Shown here: piece by piece, positions 1 to 8,404 of the stretch
How the letters are laid out: every line of letters starts with the position of its first letter
Position numbering within the stretch: position 1 is the stretch's first letter
Source: DATLBA01 sp035527275
GTDB lineage: Bacteria; Planctomycetota; Phycisphaerae; FEN-1346
Direction of reading: 5' to 3'
Assembly (NCBI GenBank): GCA_035527275.1
Contig: DATLBA010000122.1
Coordinates: 1 to 64,000 of the forward strand
DNA: 64,000 nt
Notes under the pieces: generated by a model
Databases searched by the model: none
What the model was told of the DNA's origin: nothing
What the model saw: the letters and a program-made list of their open reading frames with translations, nothing else
Made by a program: the position numbers and the translations under genes

Positions 1-1728
1 GGCCTTCAGCGCATAGAGGCCGAAGAGGCACAGGAACCCGTCCGATACGCCTTCCACCCGCAGTTTCGCCTCGGCATAGTCGAGGGCCGGCTTCTCGGCG
101 AACTCCGTGACCGCGAGCATCGCACCGCCGCCGGTCCAGACACCGCCGACCGTGCCGAAGTTGCAGACCTCCTCGGCAGGCGTCACCGAAAGGCCGACGA
201 CGCTCGATTCGGTTGCTTCGTAGGCGGCGAGGACCTGGGCGGCGCACGGCTCGTCCCCCTCGGGAAGGAACACGTGGTCGCCGAGCATCAGGAGGAACGG
301 CTCGGCGCCGACCCACTCCCGCGCGCAGAGAACGGCGTGCCCGAAGCCTTCCTGCTTCTCCTGGACAATAAACGTGATGCGTCGGCCCAGCGATTCGAGA
401 TACCGGGCGTGCTTCTGAAGCGCCGTCGGCAGGCTGTTATAGTGCTGCGGCGAAAGGGGCGCGCCAAAGTAGGACTCGAACAGGGCACGGTCCTGAGGCT
501 GAACGACAAGGGCCACCTCCTCGATGCCGGAACGAAACGCTTCCTCGACGATGACCTGGATGATCGGCTTGGCCAGGCCGTCGCGGTCCACAATGGGGGC
601 GAGTTCCTTCTTCACGGCTTTCGACGCCGGAAACATGCGCGTGCCGAAACCGGCGGCGGGAATGACCGCCTTGCGGATGCGCTTGGGTGGGGTTACGTCG
701 AGCGGCAGACACGTGACGTCGAGGTCGCGCTCGAGGACACGTGCGGCGCGGTCGCGGGATTCGGCATCGCGGGCTACGAGTTGGGCGCAGCCGTCGCCCT
801 GGCTGCCCACACCTTTGCCGCCCCAGATTAAGTCCCGGATGGCGGGATGCTCGAGGACCGCGTGGAGTTTCGGCGCGGCCAGTTCATCGGGACAGGCAGG
901 GGCGAGATATTGGTCGAACAGGGTCTGGGCCTCCGTCATGAGTTGGCCGACGGCCCTGGCGTCGCCCGCCTCGATTTTCTCGACGGCGCGCTCGGCAATC
1001 GCTTTGTTTATCGGGCCCAAATACTCGTGGACGCGCCGCTCCAGGTCCGACGTTGGGAAGGGGTAACAGTGATTCAACTGGGCCAGGATCTTTTGGGTAT
1101 CTTTGCCCTTCCTGAGATCGACGATGAGCATGTGGATGTCGCCGCCGACGCGAATCGGGCGGACATCCACCAGGTCCGCGTCGAAAGTCATCAGAATCGG
1201 CCGGCGGCCGAACGCACAGCCCTGGTCCATGCGGCCGCAGCGCGAGGGTGTGGTCAGTTCCCCGCGATAGGCGAGTTCCATTTCCCCGCGGACGGTCATC
1301 TTGAGGTCATAGACGCGGTTGAAAGCCCGAGCCGCCAGGACGCAGACGGCGGCCGACGAGGCCAGACCTTTCTTCACCGGAAGGTCCGTCGTGTCGTTGT
1401 CGATGACCAATCCCTGAACGTGATGGTGCGTGAGGACCTGATAGGCGACGCCGGCAACGTAGGAGAACGGTCCGCCGGCCTGGGCTTCGGCGAGCAGGGC
1501 GTCCGGCTCCATGGGAATTTCGCGGGGCCCTTCTTTCCTGCCGCCGCCAAAGTCGGCCGTGACGACCAAGTGCGTGGGGTGGGGCTGGACGCGGGCGTGA
1601 ATGCCCTGGTTGGTGCCGGTGATGATGCAGTAGCCCTTCTCGAGCCCAGAGTTGACTCGCCGATAGCCGCCAGCCCAGTCGGAATGCTCGCCGAAAAGGC
1701 AGATGCGGCCGGGAACAAAAATGTCCAT
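1..1728 (-). CDS. GHMP sugar kinase fused to sugar-1-phosphate nucleotidyltransferase (partial)
   Basis: One open frame runs from ATG at 1728 to the left edge (576 codons, no stop). Residues 1 to about 340 are a GHMP kinase: PGRICLFGEHSDW near residue 6, the ATP-binding PVKKGLASSAA motif at 117-127 and a glycine-rich GGKGVGSQGDG near 300. From about residue 350 a nucleotidyltransferase of the GalU/RmlA class begins with AAGFGTRMFPASK. The likely chemistry is phosphorylation of a free sugar followed by transfer to an NTP, giving a nucleotide sugar. The order is kinase first, the reverse of bacterial FKP (pyrophosphorylase then kinase). AGGGAGG lies just upstream of the start. The sugar cannot be named from the sequence. 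Confidence 0.85.
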   Translation of the reverse strand, partial: MDIFVPGRICLFGEHSDWAGGYRRVNSGLEKGYCIITGTNQGIHARVQPHPTHLVVTADFGGGRKEGPREIPMEPDALLAEAQAGGPFSYVAGVAYQVLTHHHVQGLVIDNDTTDLPVKKGLASSAAVCVLAARAFNRVYDLKMTVRGEMELAYRGELTTPSRCGRMDQGCAFGRRPILMTFDADLVDVRPIRVGGDIHMLIVDLRKGKDTQKILAQLNHCYPFPTSDLERRVHEYLGPINKAIAERAVEKIEAGDARAVGQLMTEAQTLFDQYLAPACPDELAAPKLHAVLEHPAIRDLIWGGKGVGSQGDGCAQLVARDAESRDRAARVLERDLDVTCLPLDVTPPKRIRKAVIPAAGFGTRMFPASKAVKKELAPIVDRDGLAKPIIQVIVEEAFRSGIEEVALVVQPQDRALFESYFGAPLSPQHYNSLPTALQKHARYLESLGRRITFIVQEKQEGFGHAVLCAREWVGAEPFLLMLGDHVFLPEGDEPCAAQVLAAYEATESSVVGLSVTPAEEVCNFGTVGGVWTGGGAMLAVTEFAEKPALDYAEAKLRVEGVSDGFLCLFGLYALKA

Positions 1729-1896
1729 CCAAAACCTCCCTGCTTGCCCGCCGTGGCGGGTCAGAGGCCCGCCTACCGGCAGGGATGAGGGTTCCCGGCG
1801 CCGGGACCGCCCCGCCGAATGGCGTCCCCCCGAAAGGGACAAAGTAGCCCCGCGCCGATGCGCTGTCAAGCCGATACAGCGCAGGAGTTTCCCCAG

Positions 1897-1950
1897 GGGT
1901 GTGACCACGGAGTCCTCCGCCGTAGGCTTTGGCCCGCAGGCGGATTATGG
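1897..1950 (+). repeat. 54-bp dispersed repeat, copy 1
   Basis: This segment matches the reverse complement of 8236-8289 with two mismatches over 54 bp. Both copies lie in non-coding DNA. Together they bracket the hxlB-psd-pssA and unknown-gene region in inverted orientation. Confidence 0.85.
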
Positions 1951-1963
1951 TCCATTCTCTGTA

Positions 1964-1981
1964 GTCCCGGCGCGCCGGGAC
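1964..1981. repeat. Palindromic repeat GTCCCGGCGCGCCGGGAC, copy 1
   Basis: This is a perfect 18-bp palindrome. Near-identical copies occur at 13296-13313, 19093-19110 and 31005-31022, two of them inside coding sequences. Confidence 0.8.
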
Positions 1982-2529
1982 GAAGGCGGGCTGCACTCCG
2001 CATTCCGCGCCCCCCCCCGTTTTCCACTGCCATTTTGGCAGTCTGGGGCGCCGGACGCATGGAGCAGGGCCGATGGGAAAGGCGAAAACGCGCGCGCGGA
2101 CGCGTCATCACATCGGCATGCGTAGGGGGTAAAAAAGGGGTCAAAAAGCGCCAATTCGGGTCCAATTCCGACAAAAAAGTGAAAAAAAGTCGAAAAAAGC
2201 GCCCGATTCGGCCTCGCCCATCTTAACATTCTGGCCCCAGAACCCCCTTGGCGCTAGCGCCAGGCCCGATTTAGCCTCCAAATCGGCCCCCAATCCCCCA
2301 AATTTCACCCAAAATCGCCCGCCAACATATCGGCCATGCGCAATGTGTGTGTGCGCCGAACGCCAACCGGCGGCGCTCTATAGGGTGGGGCGCGGCCTGC
2401 GCAATACGCTCGACTAGCCGCGAGCGTCCAAGCGAGCGGCCAGCCTCCCGCCGTGCCGAGGGCGTTGGGGTATTGTCCCGCCCGGCCGACTTGGGTATAC
2501 TTGGGGCGGCATGTGGAGCGGTGCGGACG

Positions 2530-3087
2530 ATGGCGATACGGGATTCCATCACCCGGATTCTGGAGGAAATGCAGCGGACGCTTGCCCAGATCCCGCCTGA
2601 GGGTCTTGAGCGGCTGGCCGAGGCCGTCCTGAAGGCCGACCGCATCTACGTGGCAGGCGGGGGCCGGTCGGGCGTCATGGCCCGGGCTTTTGCCATGCGC
2701 CTGATGCATCTGGGCCTCGTGACCTATGTGGTGGGCGAAACGACCACGCCGGCGATCCAGTCGGGGGACCTGCTCCTGGCATGCTCGGCGAGCGGCAAGA
2801 CTCACGTGACAGTGCTCGTCTCAAAGGTGGCTCAGGAGGCGGGAGCCCACATCTTTGCGATGACGGCGACGCCGGACTCGCCGATGGCACGCCTGGCGGA
2901 CGAGACGATCGTAATCCCGGCGCCGTCGAAGCGTTCCGGGCAATGGGCCGACCAGTCCGTTCAGTACGGCGGGTCCCTTTTCGAGCAGGCCCTGCTGGTG
3001 GTCCTGGACGCCGTCAGTTCGGAAATCGGCCGCCGCCTGGGCAAGACGCCGCAGGAACTCGATTCCCGCCACGCAAATCTGGAGTGA
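2530..3087 (+). CDS. hxlB: 6-phospho-3-hexuloisomerase (SIS domain)
   Basis: The 185-aa product is a single SIS phosphosugar-isomerase domain of the PHI family. GGGRSGVMARAFAMRLMHLG and the following VVGETTTPA and GDLLLACSASGKT segments are typical of this family. PHI interconverts D-arabino-hex-3-ulose 6-phosphate and fructose 6-phosphate, in formaldehyde fixation by the ribulose monophosphate route or, in reverse, in pentose supply. The partner synthase (hxlA) is not visible here. The ATG at 2530 follows GGAGCGG; the frame is open further upstream, but family length fits this start. Confidence 0.85.
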   Translation: MAIRDSITRILEEMQRTLAQIPPEGLERLAEAVLKADRIYVAGGGRSGVMARAFAMRLMHLGLVTYVVGETTTPAIQSGDLLLACSASGKTHVTVLVSKVAQEAGAHIFAMTATPDSPMARLADETIVIPAPSKRSGQWADQSVQYGGSLFEQALLVVLDAVSSEIGRRLGKTPQELDSRHANLE

Positions 3088-3109
3088 TGGAGAACGCGGA
3101 ACGCGAGAC

Positions 3110-4141
3110 TTGGAACACGACGCCGACAACATCGCACCCGTCAACCGCAATTACGCGGCGGAGCCTGAAGGCGTCCATGCTCGCCTCGCGCGCTGGATGT
3201 CGCGTCTGGCGGGGCAGGCGCGCCGCCAGTACCTCAGCCACCTGCGGCCGGGATACGTTCGGCGGGCTTGCGAGACGCGGCGTGGTATGTGCCGATCATG
3301 TGGTGCTTGCTGTGACCTGACGTTTCATTGTCCGTTTCTCGACAGGAACGAAACCGAGAACCGTTGCACCCACTATGAGAAGCGGCCCCGCACGTGCCGC
3401 GATTTTCCGATTGATGCGCTGGACTTGCGGCTGACGCGCGTCCCGTGCGGTTTCCGGTTTGAACCGGAGCGCGAGGGTGTGCCCATGCGTATTCCGCTGA
3501 CGAATTACGGTCTTCGCGAGTTGGTTCTTTTGGGCGGCCTGGCCGCGACCGGAATCGTGCTTTCGGCGGTTTTCTTCTGGTATGCGATTCCGGTGTTCGT
3601 CGTGGGGTTGGGGGCTGTGCTGTTTTTCTTCCGCGACCCGGAGCGGCGCGTTCCCTCGGAGCCGGGGGTCCTCGTGGCGCCGGCGGATGGAAAAGTGGTG
3701 GAGATTTCCCAGGGCGAGGAACCGGAATTCCTGAGGCAGCGCGCGCACAAGATCGGCATCTTCATGTCCCCGCTGGACGTGCACGTCAACCGGGCTCCCT
3801 GCGAGGGTGAGGTCGAGGCCGTCGCGCACCTGGCGGGGCGGTTCCTCAGCGCTTTCAAACCGTCGGCCTCGGTGGAGAACGAACGCAACAGCCTGGCGAT
3901 CCGCGGCGCCGACGGCGGACGCACGCCTATTCTCGTCCGCCAGATTGCGGGGGTGCTGGCCCGGCGGATCGTGTGTCGCGCCGCCGTGGGTGACCGGCTC
4001 GAGCGCGGCCAGCGGTTCGGCATGGTCAAGTTCGGGTCGCGCGCCGAGGTCTATGTGCCGACCGACAGTGGTTTTGAGATAGCCGTGCACCCGGGCCAGC
4101 GCGTCCGGGCGGGGGAGACGATCCTCGGGACCTTCCGATGA
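3110..4141 (+). CDS. psd: YkgJ-like Cys-cluster domain fused to phosphatidylserine decarboxylase
   Basis: One frame of 343 aa has no stop between two domains. Residues about 55-120 hold a CxxCxxCC cluster (C61, C64, C67, C68) and later cysteines, typical of YkgJ/UPF0153 metal-binding proteins. From the Met at residue 126 (3485) the sequence is a short 'archaeal-type' phosphatidylserine decarboxylase: two hydrophobic segments, RDPER, the APADG segment and the MVKFGSR self-cleavage site, where Ser310 would become the pyruvoyl cofactor. It makes phosphatidylethanolamine at the membrane. The TTG at 3110 is uncertain; ATG 3197 is an alternative for the fusion. A GGAGCGCGAGG sequence before 3485 could allow a separate Psd. 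pssA overlaps its stop. Confidence 0.8.
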   Translation: MEHDADNIAPVNRNYAAEPEGVHARLARWMSRLAGQARRQYLSHLRPGYVRRACETRRGMCRSCGACCDLTFHCPFLDRNETENRCTHYEKRPRTCRDFPIDALDLRLTRVPCGFRFEPEREGVPMRIPLTNYGLRELVLLGGLAATGIVLSAVFFWYAIPVFVVGLGAVLFFFRDPERRVPSEPGVLVAPADGKVVEISQGEEPEFLRQRAHKIGIFMSPLDVHVNRAPCEGEVEAVAHLAGRFLSAFKPSASVENERNSLAIRGADGGRTPILVRQIAGVLARRIVCRAAVGDRLERGQRFGMVKFGSRAEVYVPTDSGFEIAVHPGQRVRAGETILGTFR

Positions 4142-4998
4142 GAATCCGCCGCGTCGCCATCCTGCCTTCGCTGTGCACGCTCGCGAACGCCCTGTGCGGG
4201 TTCGCCGCAATTACCCTGACGATGAAGGCGCTCGGAAGCACGGACAACGCCCATGGCATGGGGCCGCGCGACGTGATGCTGGCCGGGTACTTTGTCCTTT
4301 TTGCCATGATCTTTGACGCGCTCGACGGGCGCGTGGCTCGCATTGCACGGGCGACGAGCGATTTCGGCGGCCAGTTGGACACCGTCGCCGACGCCGTCAG
4401 TTTCGGCGTGGCGCCGGCGTTCCTGATGAACCGCGTTGTCGTCGAATCGTTGAAGCCGAGCATCCCGGCGGGCCTGGAGGGGCTCCTGCGGATGACGTGG
4501 GTGTGCGCGGCAGTGTATCTGGGATGCGTGCTGATCCGACTGGCCCGGTTTAACGTTGAGAACGAGCAGGAGGAAGAGGCACACATGAGTTTTAAGGGGC
4601 TGCCGTCGCCGGCCGCGGCGGGGGCCTTGGTTTCGATGGTCATCTGTCTGGCCGCCTGTTGGCGGCAGGATGCGTATCAGGGCACTGCTGCGGTGCTACT
4701 GTGGCTCATGCCGTTCGTGGCGGTGGGGCTCGGCCTGTTGATGGTGTCGAATGTCCAGTATCTCCACTTGCTGAATCATCTGTTCCGAGGCGGGCGGCCG
4801 GTCAGCCACCTGGTCTTCATCATTCTGGCGATTGCGCTTGGGGTGCTGCTGAGGCACGTGGTTTTGCCGCTCGGCTTCGGCGGCTATGTGCTGAGCGGTC
4901 CGTTGACGGGCCTGTACCGTCGCTGGAGGTATCGCGGCCAGGCGCCTCCCCCCGAGGCAGAAGGGCCGGAGGAGGAGTTTCCCTCCGAGGAAGAATGA
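4138..4998 (+). CDS. pssA: CDP-diacylglycerol-serine O-phosphatidyltransferase
   Basis: The 286-aa membrane protein carries the CDP-alcohol phosphatidyltransferase signature DG-x2-AR-x8-G-x3-D-x3-D (D63, G64, A67, R68, G77, D81, D85) and several hydrophobic segments. It makes phosphatidylserine, which the preceding Psd decarboxylates. Its ATG overlaps the psd stop (ATGA), so the two are translationally coupled. The C-terminus is acidic (Glu/Pro-rich). A good terminator follows. Confidence 0.9.
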   Translation: MRIRRVAILPSLCTLANALCGFAAITLTMKALGSTDNAHGMGPRDVMLAGYFVLFAMIFDALDGRVARIARATSDFGGQLDTVADAVSFGVAPAFLMNRVVVESLKPSIPAGLEGLLRMTWVCAAVYLGCVLIRLARFNVENEQEEEAHMSFKGLPSPAAAGALVSMVICLAACWRQDAYQGTAAVLLWLMPFVAVGLGLLMVSNVQYLHLLNHLFRGGRPVSHLVFIILAIALGVLLRHVVLPLGFGGYVLSGPLTGLYRRWRYRGQAPPPEAEGPEEEFPSEEE

Positions 4999-5049
4999 CG
5001 CGCGGCCTCGGTCGTCGCGGCGACCTTGCCGCCGCGGAGCGGCGAATAG

Positions 5050-5074
5050 GCCGGGGCCTTTGGCCCCGGCTTTT
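5050..5074 (+). terminator. Rho-independent terminator after pssA
   Basis: A 9-bp G+C-rich stem (5050-5058 with 5062-5070) with a TTT loop is followed by TTTT. It would end the psd-pssA transcript. Confidence 0.75.
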
Positions 5075-5232
5075 CGGGGCGAGAGACCCATAGCCTAGAG
5101 TTCCAGGCGGCTGAATTGGCGCCGTCAGGGGGGTGGACCTCGCCATTGCGGCAAGCACAGGACACCATGACGCTTGACATCTACTCATTCTGTTCCTCGC
5201 GGATCAATTAGGAATTTCGGCGAGGTGGAACA

Positions 5233-5523
5233 ATGTACGAGCCACACGAAGGCACGGTCAGCCTGTCTCACGGCTTCGCCCCTGCGTACAACTGGCTTCG
5301 AAGCAAAGGCGAACTGATACTCGCGACTGCCGCCGGCACTTCGTTCACCGCTTGCGCGCGAGCCACAACGCGGGGTCAGCACGCAGGCGAACAAGTCGTC
5401 CGCTTCTTCCAGGGCGGTACTGAGTTCGCGCGTGCCTACAAATGCTGTTGGGGCCATTACTACAACTGCAACAGAACGCGGATCGGGATGTATTGCGAGG
5501 CGCTGGACTCGGCAGTCAAATGA
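5233..5523 (+). CDS. Small Cys-containing unknown protein
   Basis: The 96-aa ORF starts with ATG after AGGTGG (about 5222). It has no recognised domain; there is a C-terminal cluster KCCWGHYYNCN. It is the first of four same-strand unknown genes of unusual composition between the terminator at 5074 and the repeat zone at 8.1 kb. It could be a cassette-type gene. A spurious ORF is possible. Confidence 0.45.
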   Translation: MYEPHEGTVSLSHGFAPAYNWLRSKGELILATAAGTSFTACARATTRGQHAGEQVVRFFQGGTEFARAYKCCWGHYYNCNRTRIGMYCEALDSAVK

Positions 5524-5664
5524 CCGTCGAACGATATTGAAACGCGGCTATCCGGCCGGGGTTCGCAGCCCTGGCACATGGACCAACGGCGTGTTATACT
5601 GGCAGGAAACCAAGTTTGCGCATCTTATGCGGGTTCGTGTAATCATTGTTGGAGCAAGAAGACG

Positions 5665-6360
5665 ATGACTGAGGAAACGCTACCGGACACGCACAAACCA
5701 AAGCGTAAGAAGCACGTGATCCTTCTGACGGTCGGCGTCGTCACAACTGTCATCGCTCAGTGTTTTAGCATTCGCAATCCGAATGCATACACAGCCGGTG
5801 CGCTCGCCTTCATTGTGTTGAGGCAGCCAATCGCCTACTTCGTGATCCTTGGCATTGTTGCTGTCATCGCGGCGGCAATTCGAAAAAACGTGAAGAGATT
5901 CTGGTTTCCGTTTTTGGCCTGGCTCTTCCTTGCCGCCGGACTTTTCGACATTGTTGTCGAGGGCTACACCGAATATGTTCTCCGACCCCAAATTGACCAA
6001 GGAATTCAAGAACTCATTGCCAGCGGCAAAATCGTCGACCTGTCCCAACGGACGGCACGGGATCTCCATTCACGCCTCCTGGGCCATTGGGCCTCGGAGG
6101 ATGATCTCACCCATCTGTACTTCTCCCAGCAAACGCTGATTGTGGTCAACCTTGGTCAACGGAAAGACGTGACATACCGGATTCTTGAGTCAAACCCAAA
6201 CGACCGAGCAATCAAGTTTGAGGTGTCCGGTGCGGATTACACGCCGCACACCAGAACCATGGTCTTTCTTGACGATGGAACTGCTTGGCAGGTCATGGAG
6301 TCCTCTTTGGGAGCCTTCAAATCCAAGCTCAAGTACATCGGCAAAGAGGACTCACCATGA
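5665..6360 (+). CDS. Unknown membrane protein
   Basis: Start at ATG 5665 after GGAG; 231 aa. A basic N-terminus (KPKRKK) precedes two or three hydrophobic helices within about residues 18-95. A soluble C-terminal domain of about 130 residues follows, with a β-rich LYFSQQTLIVVNLGQ / VTYRILESN pattern. No family was recognised. The stop is followed within a few bases by an attC-like hairpin, the spacing expected of an integron cassette. Confidence 0.65.
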   Translation: MTEETLPDTHKPKRKKHVILLTVGVVTTVIAQCFSIRNPNAYTAGALAFIVLRQPIAYFVILGIVAVIAAAIRKNVKRFWFPFLAWLFLAAGLFDIVVEGYTEYVLRPQIDQGIQELIASGKIVDLSQRTARDLHSRLLGHWASEDDLTHLYFSQQTLIVVNLGQRKDVTYRILESNPNDRAIKFEVSGADYTPHTRTMVFLDDGTAWQVMESSLGAFKSKLKYIGKEDSP

Positions 6361-6362
6361 TT

Positions 6363-6438
6363 GGCTCCAACGAAGCCTTGCACGGCGACTGAGTGTTCCG
6401 CGCGCGGAACACTCAGCGCGTGAAGGCTGACGTTGGCC
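6363..6438. other. attC-like imperfect hairpin
   Basis: CCAACG (6367-6372) pairs with CGTTGG (6431-6436), AGCCTT with AAGGCT, and CACG with CGTG. The centre is a perfect 26-bp palindrome (6390-6415, arms TGAGTGTTCCGCG). The bulges and the AAC/GTT ends resemble integron attC sites, but the right box GTTGGCC departs from GTTRRRY at one base. No integron integrase is in the window. A terminator-like hairpin is the alternative reading. Confidence 0.45.
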
Positions 6439-6458
6439 AGTAGAAACAAGAAGTAGAG

Positions 6459-6545
6459 AAAAGGTGTCAGGAACCTTTTCTCGGCAAGTGCCGTAGTTTC
6501 AAGGGTTTACGAAATCCGACAAAAAAGGTTCCTGGAACCTTTTCT
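6459..6545. repeat. Pair of AAAAGGTxxC palindromic repeats
   Basis: AAAAGGTGTCAGGAACCTTT starts at 6459, and the perfect palindrome with arms AAAAGGTTCC/GGAACCTTTT lies at 6523-6543. Both are followed by TCTCG. The two copies can also pair with each other into a long stem. No transposase is adjacent. Confidence 0.7.
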
Positions 6546-6676
6546 CGTGCGGGTTGGCGGGCAACCGGTGGCACATGGCTTGCGCGGCGGGTACGGAGAC
6601 CCTTGGCACTACTGGACGCAAGCGGGAGGTGAGAGTGCCCACTCTTGGAGAGCACTTCCTTGGAGATTGCACGCAT

Positions 6677-7261
6677 ATGGTCTCGAAGCGCCTCTTCGGT
6701 GGCTACCAGATGCGTCTTGGCAGTATGTTCTTTGCAGGACTCTGGGTCTTTCAGAAAGGAGCGTTGCTAGGCCGCGCCAGACGGTCATCGTTTCAAACGC
6801 TGGGGTCCCTTGTGGCAAAGCCCGGCAGTAATGTCGCACAGGCCATGAAGCAGAGCGCGGAAGAGCGGATGAGCCGTCTTTCATCGAGGGAGGTGGCGGA
6901 CTTCTGGGAATTCTGGTGCCTGACTGAGTGCCCGAATGTTGCATTCGAGGACCTTAAAGTGTTGAAATTCCTGCTTCGCAAGAAGGTTCGGCTTTACAAA
7001 GTTATCTCAAAGGCGGCCATCTGGGCGGCCGAGGGAATAGGCTTTGGCGCCACATTTCCTGACTTCATTGAATCTCTATGGTGTCGCACCTACGAGGCAC
7101 CCGACCCAGAGAAATGGACCCTCGCCCGCCAAGCCGGACTTGATCTGCCAGAACACCAAACCCCGCTCCCGCTGGAAGAGGTGGAGGCGCAAGTCTTGGC
7201 GGAGGTCCGAGTCTTCGCCCAGCAGAACCGGCCAGATCTTGTGGGGCCGCTAGCGCTCTGA
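6677..7261 (+). CDS. Unknown protein
   Basis: The frame is open from 6554; I chose ATG 6677 (194 aa) because GGAG lies upstream and the earlier codons look non-coding. The product has an N-terminal KRLFGGYQMRLGSMFFAGLW hydrophobic stretch, a helical middle and an acidic C-terminus. No family was recognised. It belongs to the 5.2-8.0 kb island of unknown genes. Confidence 0.5.
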   Translation: MVSKRLFGGYQMRLGSMFFAGLWVFQKGALLGRARRSSFQTLGSLVAKPGSNVAQAMKQSAEERMSRLSSREVADFWEFWCLTECPNVAFEDLKVLKFLLRKKVRLYKVISKAAIWAAEGIGFGATFPDFIESLWCRTYEAPDPEKWTLARQAGLDLPEHQTPLPLEEVEAQVLAEVRVFAQQNRPDLVGPLAL

Positions 7262-7370
7262 TATTCCGGAGGCCGTCAAACAATGAGTGTGTTGAAATGG
7301 CGGCGAAAAACGGTTGAATCAATGGTTTATGCGGGTCCGTCTAAACATTGATGGGTGTTGAAACCAAGTC

Positions 7371-8003
7371 ATGCGCAAACAAAAGCTACAACCCCACCAA
7401 GTCCTACGGGCGATTCAATTCTCGGAACGCCTCGTTGACGCCGGATTGTGGATTCGGAGCGCAGAGGAATTAGAGGCTGCAGCAGCCGTTCTAAAACCAG
7501 AAATCCGGCGATATTGGGCGGAAGTGAAGGTTGAGAACTGTCGTGTTGTGCAAGTCCCTCAGCGCAAGTGCGTCCAAAGTCAGTACCTTATGCTCATGGC
7601 ATACGCGCTGGAGAACTATTTCAAGGCGATCCTTATCCATCACAACATTGACTCCCTTCGCGGCCGGCTGCTGTCCGACCTCCCGTGTTACATCAGGAGT
7701 CACAATCTTGTCAGTTTGGCGCGCGAGGCCAATATCCAACTCAACACGAGTGAAGAGGAATTGCTCTGTCGCCTGTCGAGATACTCAACGTGGGCCGCTC
7801 GGTATCCTGTCCCCACGGATTCAGATTCGCTCAAAGCAGAAAAGGAACTCTCTGGCGGCAGAACGTATCTAATGGCATGCTACTACCCGACCGATTTGGA
7901 TCGAATTCTTTGCTTCGCAGGTCGGCTCCGAGAGACGGTGTTAAAGGAGACAGAAAGCACGACAACAACCCTCGAAGGCAACGCGGTGCCCCGCGAGCCT
8001 TAG
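7371..8003 (+). CDS. HEPN-like domain protein
   Basis: The 210-aa helical protein has YALENYFKAILI, then IRSHNLVSLA, then LSRYSTWAARYPVP. This spacing recalls HEPN-family proteins, whose Rx4-6H motif often marks RNases in defence or toxin systems. The canonical Rx4-6H is not clear, so activity cannot be claimed. No antitoxin or nucleotidyltransferase (MNT) partner is adjacent. Confidence 0.55.
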   Translation: MRKQKLQPHQVLRAIQFSERLVDAGLWIRSAEELEAAAAVLKPEIRRYWAEVKVENCRVVQVPQRKCVQSQYLMLMAYALENYFKAILIHHNIDSLRGRLLSDLPCYIRSHNLVSLAREANIQLNTSEEELLCRLSRYSTWAARYPVPTDSDSLKAEKELSGGRTYLMACYYPTDLDRILCFAGRLRETVLKETESTTTTLEGNAVPREP

Positions 8004-8404
8004 CTCCGTCTTTAGGCGTATTCCTTGTCAATTCTTACCTGGCCGCCGTCGAGGTACCGGCACCGGCGGTCCCGGCTGCACCACGACGAGCCCGCCCAAA
8101 GGACTAGCGGGTAAAATTCCTCCGCTCGTCCCGATTCTATCGGGACTCGGTCGGAATGACATTGCATGGGCTCCGCTCGGTCGGAATGACACATGCGGCG
8201 GGCAAAGGCCCATAAAATGGGCCTCAGCAAGCCTGCCATCATCCGCCTGTGGGCCAAAGCCTACGGCGGAGGACTCCGTGGTCACACCCGATACCGACCC
8301 CAACGGGCAATAATCTTGACAGATTTGCCGACCCTTTCTACCATCCGCTGAAGCGCAAGTTTGAAACCGGAACCGCCTTGCGCAAGGCAAAGGGGGACTC
8401 ACAC
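8004..8404. other. Repeat-rich gene-free interval
   Basis: The interval holds a perfect hairpin (8128-8146, arms GTCCCGAT/ATCGGGAC), a 15-bp direct repeat CTCGGTCGGAATGAC at 8146-8160 and 8176-8190, a second hairpin (8207-8223, arms GGCCCAT/ATGGGCC) and copy 2 of the 54-bp repeat. No gene is seen. Confidence 0.65.
8236..8289 (-). repeat. 54-bp dispersed repeat, copy 2
   Basis: Inverted copy of 1897-1950 with two mismatches; non-coding. Confidence 0.85.

Larger units (their letters stand above)
1729..2529. other. Gene-free interval with repeats
   Basis: No convincing gene is seen between the minus-strand kinase fusion and hxlB. The interval holds short GC-rich inverted repeats (for example around 1743-1790), a 54-bp repeat (1897-1950), the palindrome at 1964-1981 and an A-rich tract near 2130-2205. 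Divergent promoters for both neighbours must lie here, but no confident -35/-10 pair was found. Confidence 0.6.

Noticed and set aside
5520..5610. Second attC-like site between the first two island genes
   Set aside because: The GTTATAC box does not fit GTTRRRY and no paired inner boxes form.
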